NCBI GenBank assembly: GCA_030762895.1
Contig: CM061070.1
Coordinates: 51,287,007 to 51,351,006, forward strand
DNA length: 64,000 bases
Reading direction: 5' to 3'
Source: Sophora flavescens
Taxonomy: Eukaryota > Streptophyta > Magnoliopsida > Fabales > Fabaceae
A model generated the notes under the pieces. It worked only from the letters and a program-made list of their open reading frames with translations. It ran no database searches and was not told the origin of the DNA. Positions 22,932-34,232 of the stretch are shown here, piece after piece. Numbering within the stretch: position 1 is the first letter of the stretch; the number at the start of each line of letters is the position of its first letter. The position numbers and the translations under genes are program-made.

Positions 22932-24180
22932 AATATATATATAGGAAACGTGCATATATATTGATAATAAACGTAAACAATGTAGCGAGTACCACATGAA
23001 TCAAAAACATAATATCTACGGAAAATCAACATAAAACATAAACAAAGAAACATAAACCAAAAAACCCCGATGTCACATCGGAGATGGTAACCAAAATCCG
23101 GAAAATACATCAGAAATAACTACGTAAAGATAAAGTCTAAACTACGAGCGAGTGATCTCCTCAGAGTCATTCCTCAACAAGCTGCTCACAATCCTCTGCA
23201 TAAAGATAAGGCACGTACAAGGAAACAACAGAAGATGGGGAGTAAGAAATAGTTGTATAAACATAATGGCAATAGGGCAGTAAGCAAGATGATCATACAA
23301 CACATTAACATAAACATATCACAACATATAGCTTATTAATCTCATCATAACATATCCAACAATGTATACTATGCGGTGCAGTATTACTCCACTACTCCGT
23401 TATGCATGTGGATCCATAATTATCTAAGGAAGACAACTTCAGAGTTACATATCCACATTGGCCATTAAGCACCAACGCCGGAATTTCACCAAAACCATGG
23501 GTGAACCCTTGATAGCCGATGCACCTTACTTCCTCGGATGCATCACCGCTAGGTGCACGATCCACCTAGTGGAATCACCGCGGACGGCCAGATCGCCTTA
23601 CTTCCTGGGACGACCTCCCCTATGTTGCAGCATCCCCCACTAACATCTCCAATGCGTGAATACATGTACAATCATGTCAAACAAACATAGCCACCACCTC
23701 TGCTTTGACCCTTTAGGCATCAAAGTTTAACACCAGTAACACCTTGACCAATAAGCATCAAGATTTAACAACAACAATACCATGACCAAGAAGCATCAAT
23801 GCAACGTTGACCATTAAGCATCAAAGTTAACATCGTGCGGTAAATCCTCGTTACCGTCTTAACCATTTTAGTATCTTATGCTTTATTATCTTTATTATGG
23901 CTTAATTAGACTATCTATCTTGTCTTTACTTTAATTATTGTCCTTGTTCATCATAGGGGAATATGGGTGAAGCCACCCAAATCCGACTTAGCGTCACATA
24001 CTGATGGGGAAGCACGACTGTACTACCCCAAGCACGGGTGTGCTTGAATTGTGCACGGGTGTGCTTATTTATTGATGCACGGGCGTGCTTATCGGAGCAC
24101 TGTTGCATAACCACCTTTGAGAACGGGTGTGTTGCCCTTTGAACACAGTCATGCTACCCTTTGAACACGGTTGTGATGCC
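22867..24180 (-). repeat. Element E 3' LTR, distal part
   Basis: Begins TGTGACACCCTCTACC on the + strand and matches the 5' LTR at 36918 onward (shared segment GAAACGTGCATATATATTG and following). It carries palindromic GCACGGGTGTGC-type motifs at about 23,975-24,180 and stops where element D begins. The remaining LTR portion is at 29143-29866. Confidence 0.8.
22886..22927. repeat. (CA)21 microsatellite
   Basis: 21 CA units just inside the element E LTR. The duplicated copy at 60683 has about 40 units. Confidence 0.97.
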
Positions 24181-27100
24181 TGAGACACCCCGTTGTGCCC
24201 CGATGTTTTATTAGATTAATTACCTTCTTTAATCAATTCTTAATCGTGCGCTCATCGTGAAAATACATAAAAATTAAAACTTATTTAATTATCATATAAC
24301 TTCTGCAAATTTAAAAAACACAACAACTTTAACATATGTAAATACACACCTAATTGTTCATTACAATACCAAAACACTGCTTGAGGGTATCCTCTCAGTA
24401 GGGATCCCTCACATGCATAAAATTAATAATGACGTACTTAGCGGAAATATAAAAATACTCCTTAGACACACCGCCATAATGTCTAGACTCTAATCGCCAT
24501 GGATCACAAATGACCCCAACGTCACGGGTTCGTAAGGAGTTCCATCCAACTCCTCGGCAATCTCCGTTTCATACGAGTTCCATCCAGATCCTCAAAGAAC
24601 ATAACCCTCCATCGGGTCTTCTAACGTAAACCAAAGTAACCCACAAAAATACATAAACATATGGGATAAGAAGCAGTTCTATCATCAAAAAGCGGAAAAG
24701 AGTCATAGTAAATTATACAGTAATTGTCACAGACAAACAACACACATAACTAACAGATCATCCCAAGTTAATATATATCATTCTCTACCCCCAATCTCAT
24801 GCTACTCAAAGACACCATAGCTGCACAGCTATTTCCTAAGGTGGAAGTGGTCTCGTGAGAACTCTTGATTTTACGTGTATTATATTACCAATACACGGTG
24901 TATTATATTACCAATACACGGAAGTGTTTTATTATATTACCAATACACGGTGTATTATATTACCAATACACAGAAGTGTTTTACGTGTATTATATTACTA
25001 ATACACGGTGCATTCTATTACCAATACACGGTGTATTATATTACCAATACACGGATATCCTTGCGTATTATATTACCAATACACTTTTGTCTTTGTGTAT
25101 TATATTACCAATACACTTTTGTCCTTGTGTATTATATTACCAATACACGGTTGTGGACAACGACACCTATACTTGAATCTCACCAACCCGTTTTCACAAC
25201 TCCTGGTGCCTTAACCTTCCATTAGAACTTGACACATATTCTATGCCATAACACCTCTTTAACGTACATCATCTTGGTTAGGCACTTCTAAATCATCATT
25301 ATCCTCACACCCCAAAACAATCATCTCTTAGACAACAAATATATCTTTACTTAAAAACCACTAAGCATAATAATACAAACCAGGCAGATCATGCATAACA
25401 CAATATCAATCAAAATATTCCTATATCTCCAATCATAGCACAAAATCAATTCAACAAAGGTAATAAAATCAAATCAACCATCAACAATATAAAATCAACC
25501 TAATATCGATAAACCTACAATCCCTGAATCGCCATTGGTTTTTCAGAAAAGGTTTCCAATGTGATTTTGGTCTTGTCGATTAGTCGACTACTAGTAGGGT
25601 TTAGGTCGCCCTCCACAATTATTATATAATATACTACTTATCGATTCCGACGATAGGTTGATTCTTTCCCCCACCTGGGTTATCACCGAACTCCCGAACT
25701 CGAAGCTCCTCGTTGTCACACCACAAAGTACTAACTCCACCTTCTGTGAAGGTAAGGAGATTAGATGCTCGAAGAGGTATACCACGAACGTCCTCGTTTC
25801 CTCCGCAATGGAAGTCTAAGGTTATGAACACAAAATCACATGTTAAAATCAAACAAGAACACTAAACCACAAGGTATAGGTTCGGCCAAGACTAGTTCTT
25901 AGGGTTAGAGATTCCCGAAAATTATACAACTCATGGATTTATGATCCTTAAGTGTTAGGAGTTCATAAACAATGATCACTTAACAAAGTTGAATTAAAAT
26001 CCCACTAAGTTATAAACTTAGGGTATTCGGACAAGGCTAGTAAAATAGGCTAGCATTCACTAAACTTTCCAATCTCTTGGGTTTAGCATCCATATGTATT
26101 AAGGAGCTCAAAACCATGACCATTTTGGAAAAATAAGAACAAAGTAACCTAGGTCCATAACCTTCTAGGTTCGGCCTTCATAGGATTTATAGGCTAGAAA
26201 TCTTTAAACTTTCCAATCTCTTAGACTTAGCATCAAAATATCTTATGGAGCTCAAATCCATGATTATTTTGGAAAACAATGAAAACTTAAACATTCCAAT
26301 CTCTTAGACTTAGCATCCAAATATCTTATCGAGCTTAAGTCCATGATCATTTTGGAAAAATAAAAACTCAAACATCCTAGCACCTAAACACTAAGTTTCG
26401 GCCATCATAGGATGATGAGGAAAACATTCTTTGTTTAACAATAACTCTTAGGTTTAGAATCACAAGGTATTAAGAGTTATAAATCCATGATCGTACTTGG
26501 AAAGTTGAAACATAGTATCCTAGGCTTAATTATTCATATTTTCATCCATCATAAGAACAAGCTATCAAAACTTCCAAGATTTATAGATTTAAGATCAATG
26601 GATAGTTAAAAACTCAAACACATGATCATATTCCAAAAGTTGAAACAAAAACTTCCTAGGTCACAAATGCAAGCATTCGGTCTTCATTGGAAGAGATAGG
26701 TAGAGATTTTTGTTTTACACGACCTCTTAGTATGTGAGAATGTAAGTTAATACAAGACTATAGCAAGTGGTTTCAACTCAAAAGGAGTTTTCTACCATTT
26801 TAGAGAGATTTTAGAAGTTTAAAGCATATAAAGAACACATAAAGTAAACTAAGAAATAAAAGATGAAACTTTCAAAAAGATTCATATGAGAGCATTAACC
26901 TTAGTGTAAGGAAGAACTTTAATGAAGAACTTAAGTAGAAAAGATGAATAAAAACTAAAGCTTTAAGAGCTTGAACTTTTAGAAGAAAGGAAGAAGATGA
27001 ATGTTTAATGGAGTTTGAAGAAGGAAGATGATGAAGTGAAAATGAGAGGTGTATATATAGAGAAGGGAGAGAGTGGCACGAAATTGAGGAGAGATGAATG

Positions 27101-27657
27101 AGCTTGGAGAGCAAGTTTTGACCTTGTGCCTTGTTTGGTTGGAGAAGAGAGAGAAAAATAGGTTTTTAGAATATAATATCTTATAGTTTGAAAAGTGTGA
27201 TGATCACACTTTTGGAGTGTGTCATAACCCATTTCCATCAAGTCCCATCAAGTCACTTCACTTCTTTCGTGCTCCCTAATCTGCTCCATTTCGTACCCGG
27301 TTGTATTTTCCGATCGTAATTCTTCCGACGTTTTCGCCCGAATAAAATATTATATTCTATTTTTGAACTAAAATTTTCAAAATAACCAAAGTTGAAGGAA
27401 ACATATTAAAAACACTAACCGTCTCATTCACGGTTCACAATTAGGTTTTCTGCACAGTAAACTTGTATCGGCAGTGAAAACGCAGACCGACTTTCGTCTG
27501 AATTTTCAACCGAAAATTTTACCATAACCCTCTACCATAAAGTAGACTATGAATATGATTTTATTTTAATCAAAAACACTTTCTAACTCTCAAATTAAAA
27601 TATAATTTATTTATATTTTAACTGGTTGAACAACATAATTAACATCAAGTTGTTACA
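24181..27657 (-). repeat. 3' LTR of element D (3.5 kb)
   Basis: A 3,477-bp LTR related to the solo LTR at 55506-59940; both share CGCCCGAATAAAATAT and AAAACGCAGACCG near their right ends. It contains the hairpin array (24875-25148), several copies of a motif related to CCAATCTCTTAGACTTAGCA (26,060-26,340), and a - strand TATA-like box near 27047-27060. Short open frames inside it have no family match. Confidence 0.78.
24875..25148. repeat. Array of ten hairpin units in the element D LTR
   Basis: Ten copies of a 22-bp unit made of arms GTGTATT and AATACAC around loop ATATTACC. Spacers are short and variable, including GG, GAAGTGTTTTA and TTTTGTCCTT. Nearly all copies keep both arms and loop. 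Translations of the array give meaningless ITNTR/YYQYT repeats. Confidence 0.92.
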
Positions 27658-27704
27658 TTACTACCCCTCTTAAAAGAAAATTCCGTCCTCGGGATTTACG
27701 TACC

Positions 27705-29141
27705 TTAGAAAAGATGTGGATATTGTTGTTGCATATCCTCCTCGCGTTCCCAAGTAGCATCTCCAGTAGTTTCATCCCATACGACCTTAACCAAAGGAAT
27801 TTGACTACCGCGAAGCTCCTTAATCCGTCTATCTGCGATCCTTACAGGTAAAGCCTTATGCTCTAGATTCTCTCGCGGTTGTATAGATTCAAACACAATG
27901 GCATGTGAAGGATTAGGATAATACTCTCTCAACTGAGAAACATGAAAGACATCATGAAGGTTGGAAAGATTGGGTGGTAAGGCAATTTGGTAAGCTACTG
28001 GACCAATTCGTCGAAGAATCCGAAAGGGTCCAATGAATGGAGGAGTAAGTTTTCTAGATTTGATAGCTCTGCCAATTCCAGTTTTTCGAGTAACTCTCAA
28101 AAAAAAGTGATTGCCTTCCTGGAATTTTAATGGTCCCCTCCTCTTGTCACTGTAGCTCCTTTGCCTATCCTGTGCTTCCTTCATCTTTTCCCGTATCTTC
28201 CTGACTTGCTCCGTAGTTTGTTGCACCACATTTGGACCCAAAACTTGGTTCTCACCAGTCTCATACCAACACAGTGGGGTCCTACACTTTCTGCCATACA
28301 AAGCCTCATATGGTGCCATTCCGATACTACAATGGAAACTATTGTTATAAGTAAATTCAATCAATGGTAAGAACTCATCCCAACTGCCAGTGTGCTCCAA
28401 CACACAAGCTCTCAATAGATCCTCCAATGATTGAATTGTCCTTTCTGACTGTCCATCAGTTTGGGGGTGAAGCAGAACTCATCCTCAACTTTGTTCCTAA
28501 GGCATTTTGTAATTGTCTCCAAAATCTAGATGTGAATCTAGCATCTCGGTCTGAGACAATGCTCGATGGCACACCATGCAATCTAACAATTTCTTTGATG
28601 TAAATCTGAGTCAACCTTTCCAAATTATAACTTTCACCAATAGATAAGAAGTGAGCACACTTCGTCAACCTATCAATGATAACCGAAATCGCATCATGCT
28701 TCTTAGGAGTTCGTGGTAATCCGACCACAAAATCCATAGCTATACTATCCCATTTCCACTCTGGGATATCTAAAGATTGTAGTAATCCTGTCGGCTTCTG
28801 ATGTTCAATCTTAGCTTTCTGACACACCAGACAAGATAAAACATACTCCGCTACTTCTTTCATCATCCTTGTCCACCAAAACATTTCCTTCAACAACACA
28901 TACGAGAGTCTACCAGCTATCAAACACATACCTTGCATAAGATCAGCAGATTGAGAGGATTCAGCTCCCCTCATGGTAAACACTCTTCCAGTGGCTTGAG
29001 GTTTGGCCACTTGTGGTCTTGCTGCTGGGACTCCTCTTCCAGCTCCACCTCTATTGTCTCCAGTTCCTCTTCCGGCAGCTATCGGCTGTTGCATAACCCT
29101 TTGTCTCCAATCTCGTGCCACATGACCTGGTTTCCCACAAC
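27705..29141 (-). pseudogene. Element D gag-integrase fusion remnant
   Basis: On the - strand it starts in a gag zinc knuckle (CGKPGHVARDW, last Cys replaced by Trp), then GRGTGDNRGGAGRG and RVFTMRGAESSQ of the gag/protease linker. It passes directly into the integrase finger (CLVCQKAKIEHQKP) and core (MDFVVGLPRTP, SSIVSDRDARFTS). After a frameshift near 28450 come the integrase C-terminus and a chromodomain-like tail (LRGSQIPLVKVVWDE, ATWEREED). Protease, RT and RNase H are deleted, so it cannot self-replicate. Confidence 0.85.
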
Positions 29142-29142
29142 A

Positions 29143-29866
29143 GGGTCATGGGTTAACCCTTCATCTTACGCTACCCCAAGGCCTACATGTTATACCAATC
29201 CCTTCTCCTTATACTTGGTATGAAGATCTAAATAATTATCAAATGTAAGCAAATCTACTCTTGGCTCCCTCGAACAAATTGACAAGTTCCTCAAGCCTTG
29301 GCCAAAACACAAAAAGGGAAACCATTAATCTCCCAATTCAAGAAAACAAGAAGATGATATTAACAAAGGGGATAACATTGTTACCTTAACTTGACACTAG
29401 CGTGTGACTCTCTCTCCCCAATCGCAAGCAAGAACACCGAAGAACATGAAGGCTTCTAAAGAGAGGAGAGGGAAGAGGTTTTTGTTGCACAAGGATTGCG
29501 AAAAGTGTCAAAAATGAGGGTTGTGCCCGCAACACTCCTAACTTACCTATTTATACTGTCAGAAAAATGTGAACAGCCATGCTTCGTGATGTATGGCCGT
29601 GCATCAGTTATGCGCAGCGCGTTTAGGGAATCGACGCAAAGCAGGACACTGGTGGGACGTAATATGTACAGGCGGTACATAATATGTACGGACATGCATA
29701 ATTAAATAGCCGTGCATAATTATCTGGAGCTCTATCTTAGTCTTTTCCGTATCAAATCCTACTTAACCCCATTTTAACTTCCGTAAAGTATTTTTTCTAA
29801 TAAACTAGCATACAAACAACTATATACAACGCATAGAAACGTTTATAAGAAAAACAGGGTGTTACA
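29143..29866 (-). repeat. Element E 3' LTR, proximal part
   Basis: Matches the last 0.7 kb of the solo LTR at 46627-49183, from GGGTCATGGGTTAACCC to GGGTGTTACA. It holds a - strand TATA box (TATAAATAGG, about 29546-29555) and a GGCCGTGC-type palindrome remnant. Confidence 0.82.
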
Positions 29867-29885
29867 ATTTCACCCCCTTATAAAA
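29867..29885 (-). other. Polypurine tract of element E
   Basis: On the - strand TTATAAGGGGGTGAAAT directly precedes the 3' LTR start TGTAACACCC. Confidence 0.8.
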
Positions 29886-30025
29886 ATTTCGCCCTCGAAA
29901 TTTCTACTCGCCTCGAGTAAAAAGGTGAGGATACGATTCCATCATCTTGCTCTCCAACTCCTAGGTAGCACTTTTCTCACTAGCCCTACTCCAAACGACT
30001 TTAACCAAGGGAATCTCCTTCCCTC

Positions 30026-30903
30026 TTAGCTGCTTAATCCTTCGGTCCTCAACCCAAAGCGGTAGTACCTCAAAGTCAAGTTCTCTTTTAACTGAATTGT
30101 ATCGGGTACTATCACATGGCTAGGATCATGAACATACTTCGGAAGTTGGGACACCTGGAAAACATTGTGAAGATTGGATAGGAAAGGTTGTAAGGCTATT
30201 TGGTAAACAACTTCACCGACTCTTTTCAAAAGCTTTTATTACTCTTCCAACCCAAGTTGTTGGAGTAACTCCCATGAACACATGATCACCCTCCAGGAAG
30301 CCTTCCTCCTATTATCATGATAACTCTTTTGTCTACTTTGTGCCACTCTCATCTTGTCCTGGATCATCCTCACTTTTTCTATAGTCTCTTGTACTATTTC
30401 AGGTCCTAGCACAACATTCTCACCAGGTTCATTCCAGCACAGAGGTGTCCTACATCTCCTTCCGTACAAAGCTTCATAGGGTGTCATCCCAATACTGGAA
30501 GGGAAACTATTGTTGTAGGTAAACTCTATAAGGGGTAAGAACTTATCCCAACTACCCAACTATTTTAGCACACAAGCTCTCAACAGATCCTCTAAGGATT
30601 GGATAGTTCTCTTAGACTAACCATCGACTCGTGGGTGGTAAGTCGAACTCAATCTAAGCTTGGTCCCTAAAGCCTCATACAAACTATTCCAGAATCTAGA
30701 GGTAAATCTAGAGTCTCTATCTGACACTATGCTAGAGGGCACACCATGCAATCTAACTATCTCCTTAATGTACAACCTAGTCAATTTCTCCGGTGGATAT
30801 TCCAGGTTCATAAGTATGAAGAGGGCAAATTTAGTCAACCTATTCACTACAACCCATATAGCATCACAACCTCCTGGAGTCCTAGGGAGTCTAGACACAA
30901 AAC
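30026..30903 (-). pseudogene. Element E integrase remnant
   Basis: On the - strand: core SRLPRTPGGCDAIWVV and SSIVSDRDSRFTSRFW (30617-30898), an in-frame stop and shift, then WDKFLPLIEFTYNNSFPSS and YEALYGRRCRTPLCW (30239-30559), and a C-terminal part ending near 30026 (VYQIALQPFLSNLHNVF). The upstream part, including the integrase finger, was lost where the Athila-like fragment lies. Confidence 0.85.
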
Positions 30904-32600
30904 TTCCGCCGGGAGGAAGGAAGGCTAGGAAGCTCCGAGAGAAAAGAGCGAAGCGGAAGCATTATTGGCCGTATGAGCAGAAACGACTTTTTGAAGGAGT
31001 TCCTTGGAAGAGAAGTGTTCCTGCACTTCTACGCCCAGTCGACCCCGGTTGATTGAAGGAAGTATGGTCAAGCTTAAGACCATAAATAAGCGCTTCTTGG
31101 GAGGCAACCCAAGTTTTCTTTCCCTTTTCCTTTTGTTTTTGAATTTATCTCTTGAATAATTTGAGAAGATCAAGAGGCAAAAAAAATTCATAAATTCATA
31201 GATTTGTCTAGTGTTTTCAGGACTAAAGAGGAAGGAAGAGCAAGAAGAGCAAGGACTAATGAAGCCAGAAAGCATCACGGCCTGCCCGTGATAAGCCTCA
31301 CGGCCGTGATGCTATTTCCACCCAAGTTTTGACTGGAATGTGAGCCAACACCCGCTACCACCTCGATGAGTTGTTCCAATTTTTGCATTTTTGCATTTGC
31401 ATTTGCATTTGCATTGTTGCATTCATATTGCATTCTCATAGGCATAGTTTGGTATGATCACATTCTCTAGATTGCCCCTCACTTAGAATATGCATCCAAT
31501 TGTGAGAACTTGGTGCCAAATGAATTGAGATAGTGAATTTTTGAACCCAATTTTTTATTATTCTTGTGATAAGGCTAAAAATAAAAAAATTCTTGAGATA
31601 ATCTTTTGATAGTTAATAATTAGCATGTGGTTCCTTAGATTTGTGTTCCTCACTGATTTTTGAACTACTAAATGTAAGATTTTGAGCCAAAAAGGGGTAC
31701 TCACTAAATCTACCCCATTTCTTGTGATAGAGTGTTTTAATTCCTCTCGGACTGTATTTTCTAGAACTTGACTTGAAACCGTTTTGAAACTTAAAAATTT
31801 TTTAAAACACTTTTGAAAATGATTGAGGCACTAGGTATTTTTCCGGCCTTCTGAGCTTTGATTGATTAAATGCTTTGCTTGGTACCTTGAATTGCTTTGA
31901 TAAATAATGCTTGGTATGGCACCTTTTAAAGTATTGCAAAAGGGTAAAAGGTAGTTTGAAAAAGTTTGGGATGAAAAAGCTAGAAAATAATTTCTCTTGA
32001 GCTATAAATCTCCCCTTCTGCAAATAAATAAAATGAAATAAACACAAAAAAAATGGAGAAGGGGATGACAATAGAAAGTGAGAAATGAAAAAAAAAAAAA
32101 AAGAGGTGGAGAAGTGAATCAAAGCCCCTAAAAGGTATTTTAGAAGGTGTCATGCTTTGCAATGTTTGATGATTTGTCTAGCCTTCTTGAAATTCCCTTT
32201 CCTTGATTTTCCCACCTAACAATAAATCCCATGGCCACATTACAACCAAAATAAAAGATCTCTTGATTCTTATGTGTTTTCATTAATAAAGTAGAGATTT
32301 GGTTAATAGTCAAGCCTATGGTAGAGTACTTTCCTTGAGGAAACTGAGCGAATTGTCATATACCCTAAAATACTTGAGTGAGGTGAGAAGAGTGCCCGAA
32401 TCAGTGAGAATATGAATTTGAAAAACCTAAGCTTCTAATTGGACTTGAAATCGATTATCTGTTGAGTGCTTATTTGAACATGCCTGTCACTTGGATTAGC
32501 TTCTAGGGTTCTTGGTTCACTATCCATGTTTTAATTGATTTATATCTTATGGCCTGAGTAATTGCTTGAGGACAAGCAAAGTTTTAAGCTTGGGGTGATT

Positions 32601-34228
32601 TGATGAGTGTGATTTCACATCATCTTTGTCTATCATTTTGCATGCATTTTCATGTAGTTTAGGCATATTTTTATTAGATTTTAGGTTAATTTTCTTTTGG
32701 AACGGGTAAGGCGGTTTTCGTGGTGTTGTTTTGCAGAAATCAAGGGTAAAATGCTCAAGATCAACCATGATGAAGTTTGGATGAATATAGAGCTTTAAAA
32801 GTGTAGAAAATGAGCCAAACAGAGCCCATCACGGCCTAGCCGTGATCGCCATCACGGCCATGATCGAGCAAAACGAAAAAGGAACAAAGGTCAAGTCGAG
32901 TGCATCGCCGGCCTGGCCGTGATAGCCATCACGGCCGTGATCCAAAACCACCACAAGTCAGAGCCCATCACGGCCACAGCCGTAATTCTTATCACGGCTA
33001 CAAAAGGAAGGCTCGCGATGCGAGCATGGGCTCGCCACGTGAGAGACTGGATTTTGCCAAAATTGCCAGAAACAGAATCCGTCACGGCCTGGCCGTGATG
33101 GCCATCACGGATCGTGGACGCGCATGACTTGGACTCAAGAAACCGAATTTGGATCAGAATTTGAGTTAGATTGGGACTCCAACTCCCCAACTCTATAAAT
33201 AAGGATCATGCATCATATCAATCATATCATATGATATCCATCATATAACAACTAGGACTCTAGGCATAGATCTCTCTTCTCCTCTCCTCCTCTCTTCTCT
33301 TTTCTTATTTTTCATTATGTTGTCAACCCAGCTTGTCATCTCCATGGCAAGACTGGAGTAGTAGCTTAGTTTCTAGGGATTGGGGCTCTGCCCAAGTTTT
33401 GTATACGATGTTTAATTTGATGTAATATCTTTGTAATTATGATTTTGCTTTAGATCTGATTTCTAGTGTGTTAATCACTCATAAATTCGGCGACCGCTTA
33501 TTTGCGTGACGTAGACGTTCTAAGGAGGAACCTAGCGGTGAACTTAGGATTTCTAGTGTGTTTCACTCGTAAAATTCAGAAGCCGCTTGTTTGTGAGATG
33601 TGGATGATCTAAGGAGGAACCTAGCGGTGAACTTAGGTTTATTTGCATGACTTAGACATTTTAAGGAGGAACCTAGCGGTGAACTTAGGTGTCGGATCTA
33701 TAGAAGTCAGACTTGGGACTGAAATCACGAGAGTTAGAAGCCGTCCCTCGAGGAGCAACGAGTTGTCACGGAACGCAAAGGGTCCAATCTGGGATCGACT
33801 ACCACGAGAGTAGGGGTCGGGTCAATTGGGCACGGCTTTTGTAACCCGAGAGGGAGCTTAAGCTATCAGAGGATAAACTCGCCTTCAAGGCAATTTCGCT
33901 AATCATCAAGGGTAATCGACTTAACAACGTAAACGATCTTGTTGATAACCTAAATCCCTAGGAATCCATTTAGATCAAAACCCCAAAAAGATTTGTTTTC
34001 TGTTTTAATTGTTTTTACGCTCATCTATCTTTTAATTTCAAATTCAAAACCCTTTTCACTCAAAACATAAAAATCCTCTAAAAAGTCCAGATTCACTCAA
34101 TTCGAAATTAATTGCGATTCGGGAACACAGTCTCTGTGGGTTCGATATCTTTTATTACTTGACGGCAATCCGGTACACTTGCCGGAATCGCAGGAGCGCG
34201 GCGCGCAACACACGCGCGTCGCGACACA
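32601..34228 (+). repeat. Athila-like LTR
   Basis: A 1.6-kb LTR. Four clusters of ATCACGGCC...GGCCGTGAT palindromes lie in 32828-33116, upstream of the TATA box at 33193. A repeated block AAGGAGGAACCTAGCGGTGA occurs three times (33522-33688). The right boundary is approximate. Confidence 0.72.
33193..33202 (+). promoter_or_regulatory. TATA box of the Athila-like LTR
   Basis: CTATAAATAA lies downstream of the palindrome clusters, as expected for the U3/R promoter of the LTR. Confidence 0.6.
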
Positions 34229-34232
34229 CCAG

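Larger units (their letters stand above)
22363..26163. repeat. Duplicated block, copy A (partner 60160-64000)
   Basis: Collinear with 60160-64000 from the first base after the gap to the end of the window, about 98-99% identical by eye. It includes about 500 bp of flank before the element E LTR, the LTR start (22867), a CA run, the junction where element D inserted (24181), and the hairpin array. The main length difference is the CA run. Confidence 0.9.
24181..29142 (-). mobile_element. Element D: Tekay-like retrotransposon, internally deleted, nested in the element E LTR
   Basis: The 3' LTR (24181-27657) begins TGAGACACCCCGTTG and ends GTTGTTACA. On the - strand the polypurine tract CTTTTAAGAGGGGTAGTAA directly precedes it. 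The internal region holds only the gag zinc knuckle fused to integrase. Protease, RT, RNase H, most of gag and the 5' LTR are absent. The right edge (29142) abuts resumed element E LTR sequence across the shared bases CACAACA, so the 5' half was lost by deletion after insertion. Confidence 0.75.
30904..34228 (+). mobile_element. Athila-like Ty3/gypsy 3' fragment with one LTR, nested in element E
   Basis: About 31060-31110 carries the Athila 3'-UTR signature AAGCGCTTCTTGGGAGGCAA. A polypurine tract AAGCTTGGGGTGATT precedes an LTR starting TGATGAGTGTGATTTC (32601) and running to about 34228. The TATA box is at 33193-33202 and the LTR end has the CTCTGTGGGTTCGAT segment. The internal region upstream of about 30904 is missing and no left LTR was found. 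The host RNase H/integrase sequence between the two breakpoints is also absent, so deletions accompanied or followed the insertion. Confidence 0.75.

Noticed and set aside
22810..23110. Cys/Val-repeat open frames over the CA run (also 60607-60941) and Tyr/Ile repeats over TA/AT runs (11904-12125, 37103-37356)
   Set aside because: They are microsatellite translations, not genes.
24875..25148. CRISPR-like array of 22-bp repeats
   Set aside because: The spacers are short, irregular and themselves repeated, there are no cas genes, and the DNA is plant nuclear.
24865..25225. Open frames of about 100-115 residues made of ITNTR / YYQYT repeats (also 62685-63066)
   Set aside because: They are translations of the hairpin array in three frames, with no start context or conserved protein. 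The DNA structure explains them.
25591..25852. Two overlapping - strand open frames repeated at 63432-63693
   Set aside because: They lie within the non-coding Tekay-like LTR, the two copies are explained by the duplicated block, and there is no known domain.
30660..31052. + strand open frame ending in a basic stretch (KARKLREKRAKRKHYW)
   Set aside because: It spans the junction between antisense integrase and the Athila-like fragment, so it is a chance fusion. The basic part may be the Athila pol end but cannot be shown.
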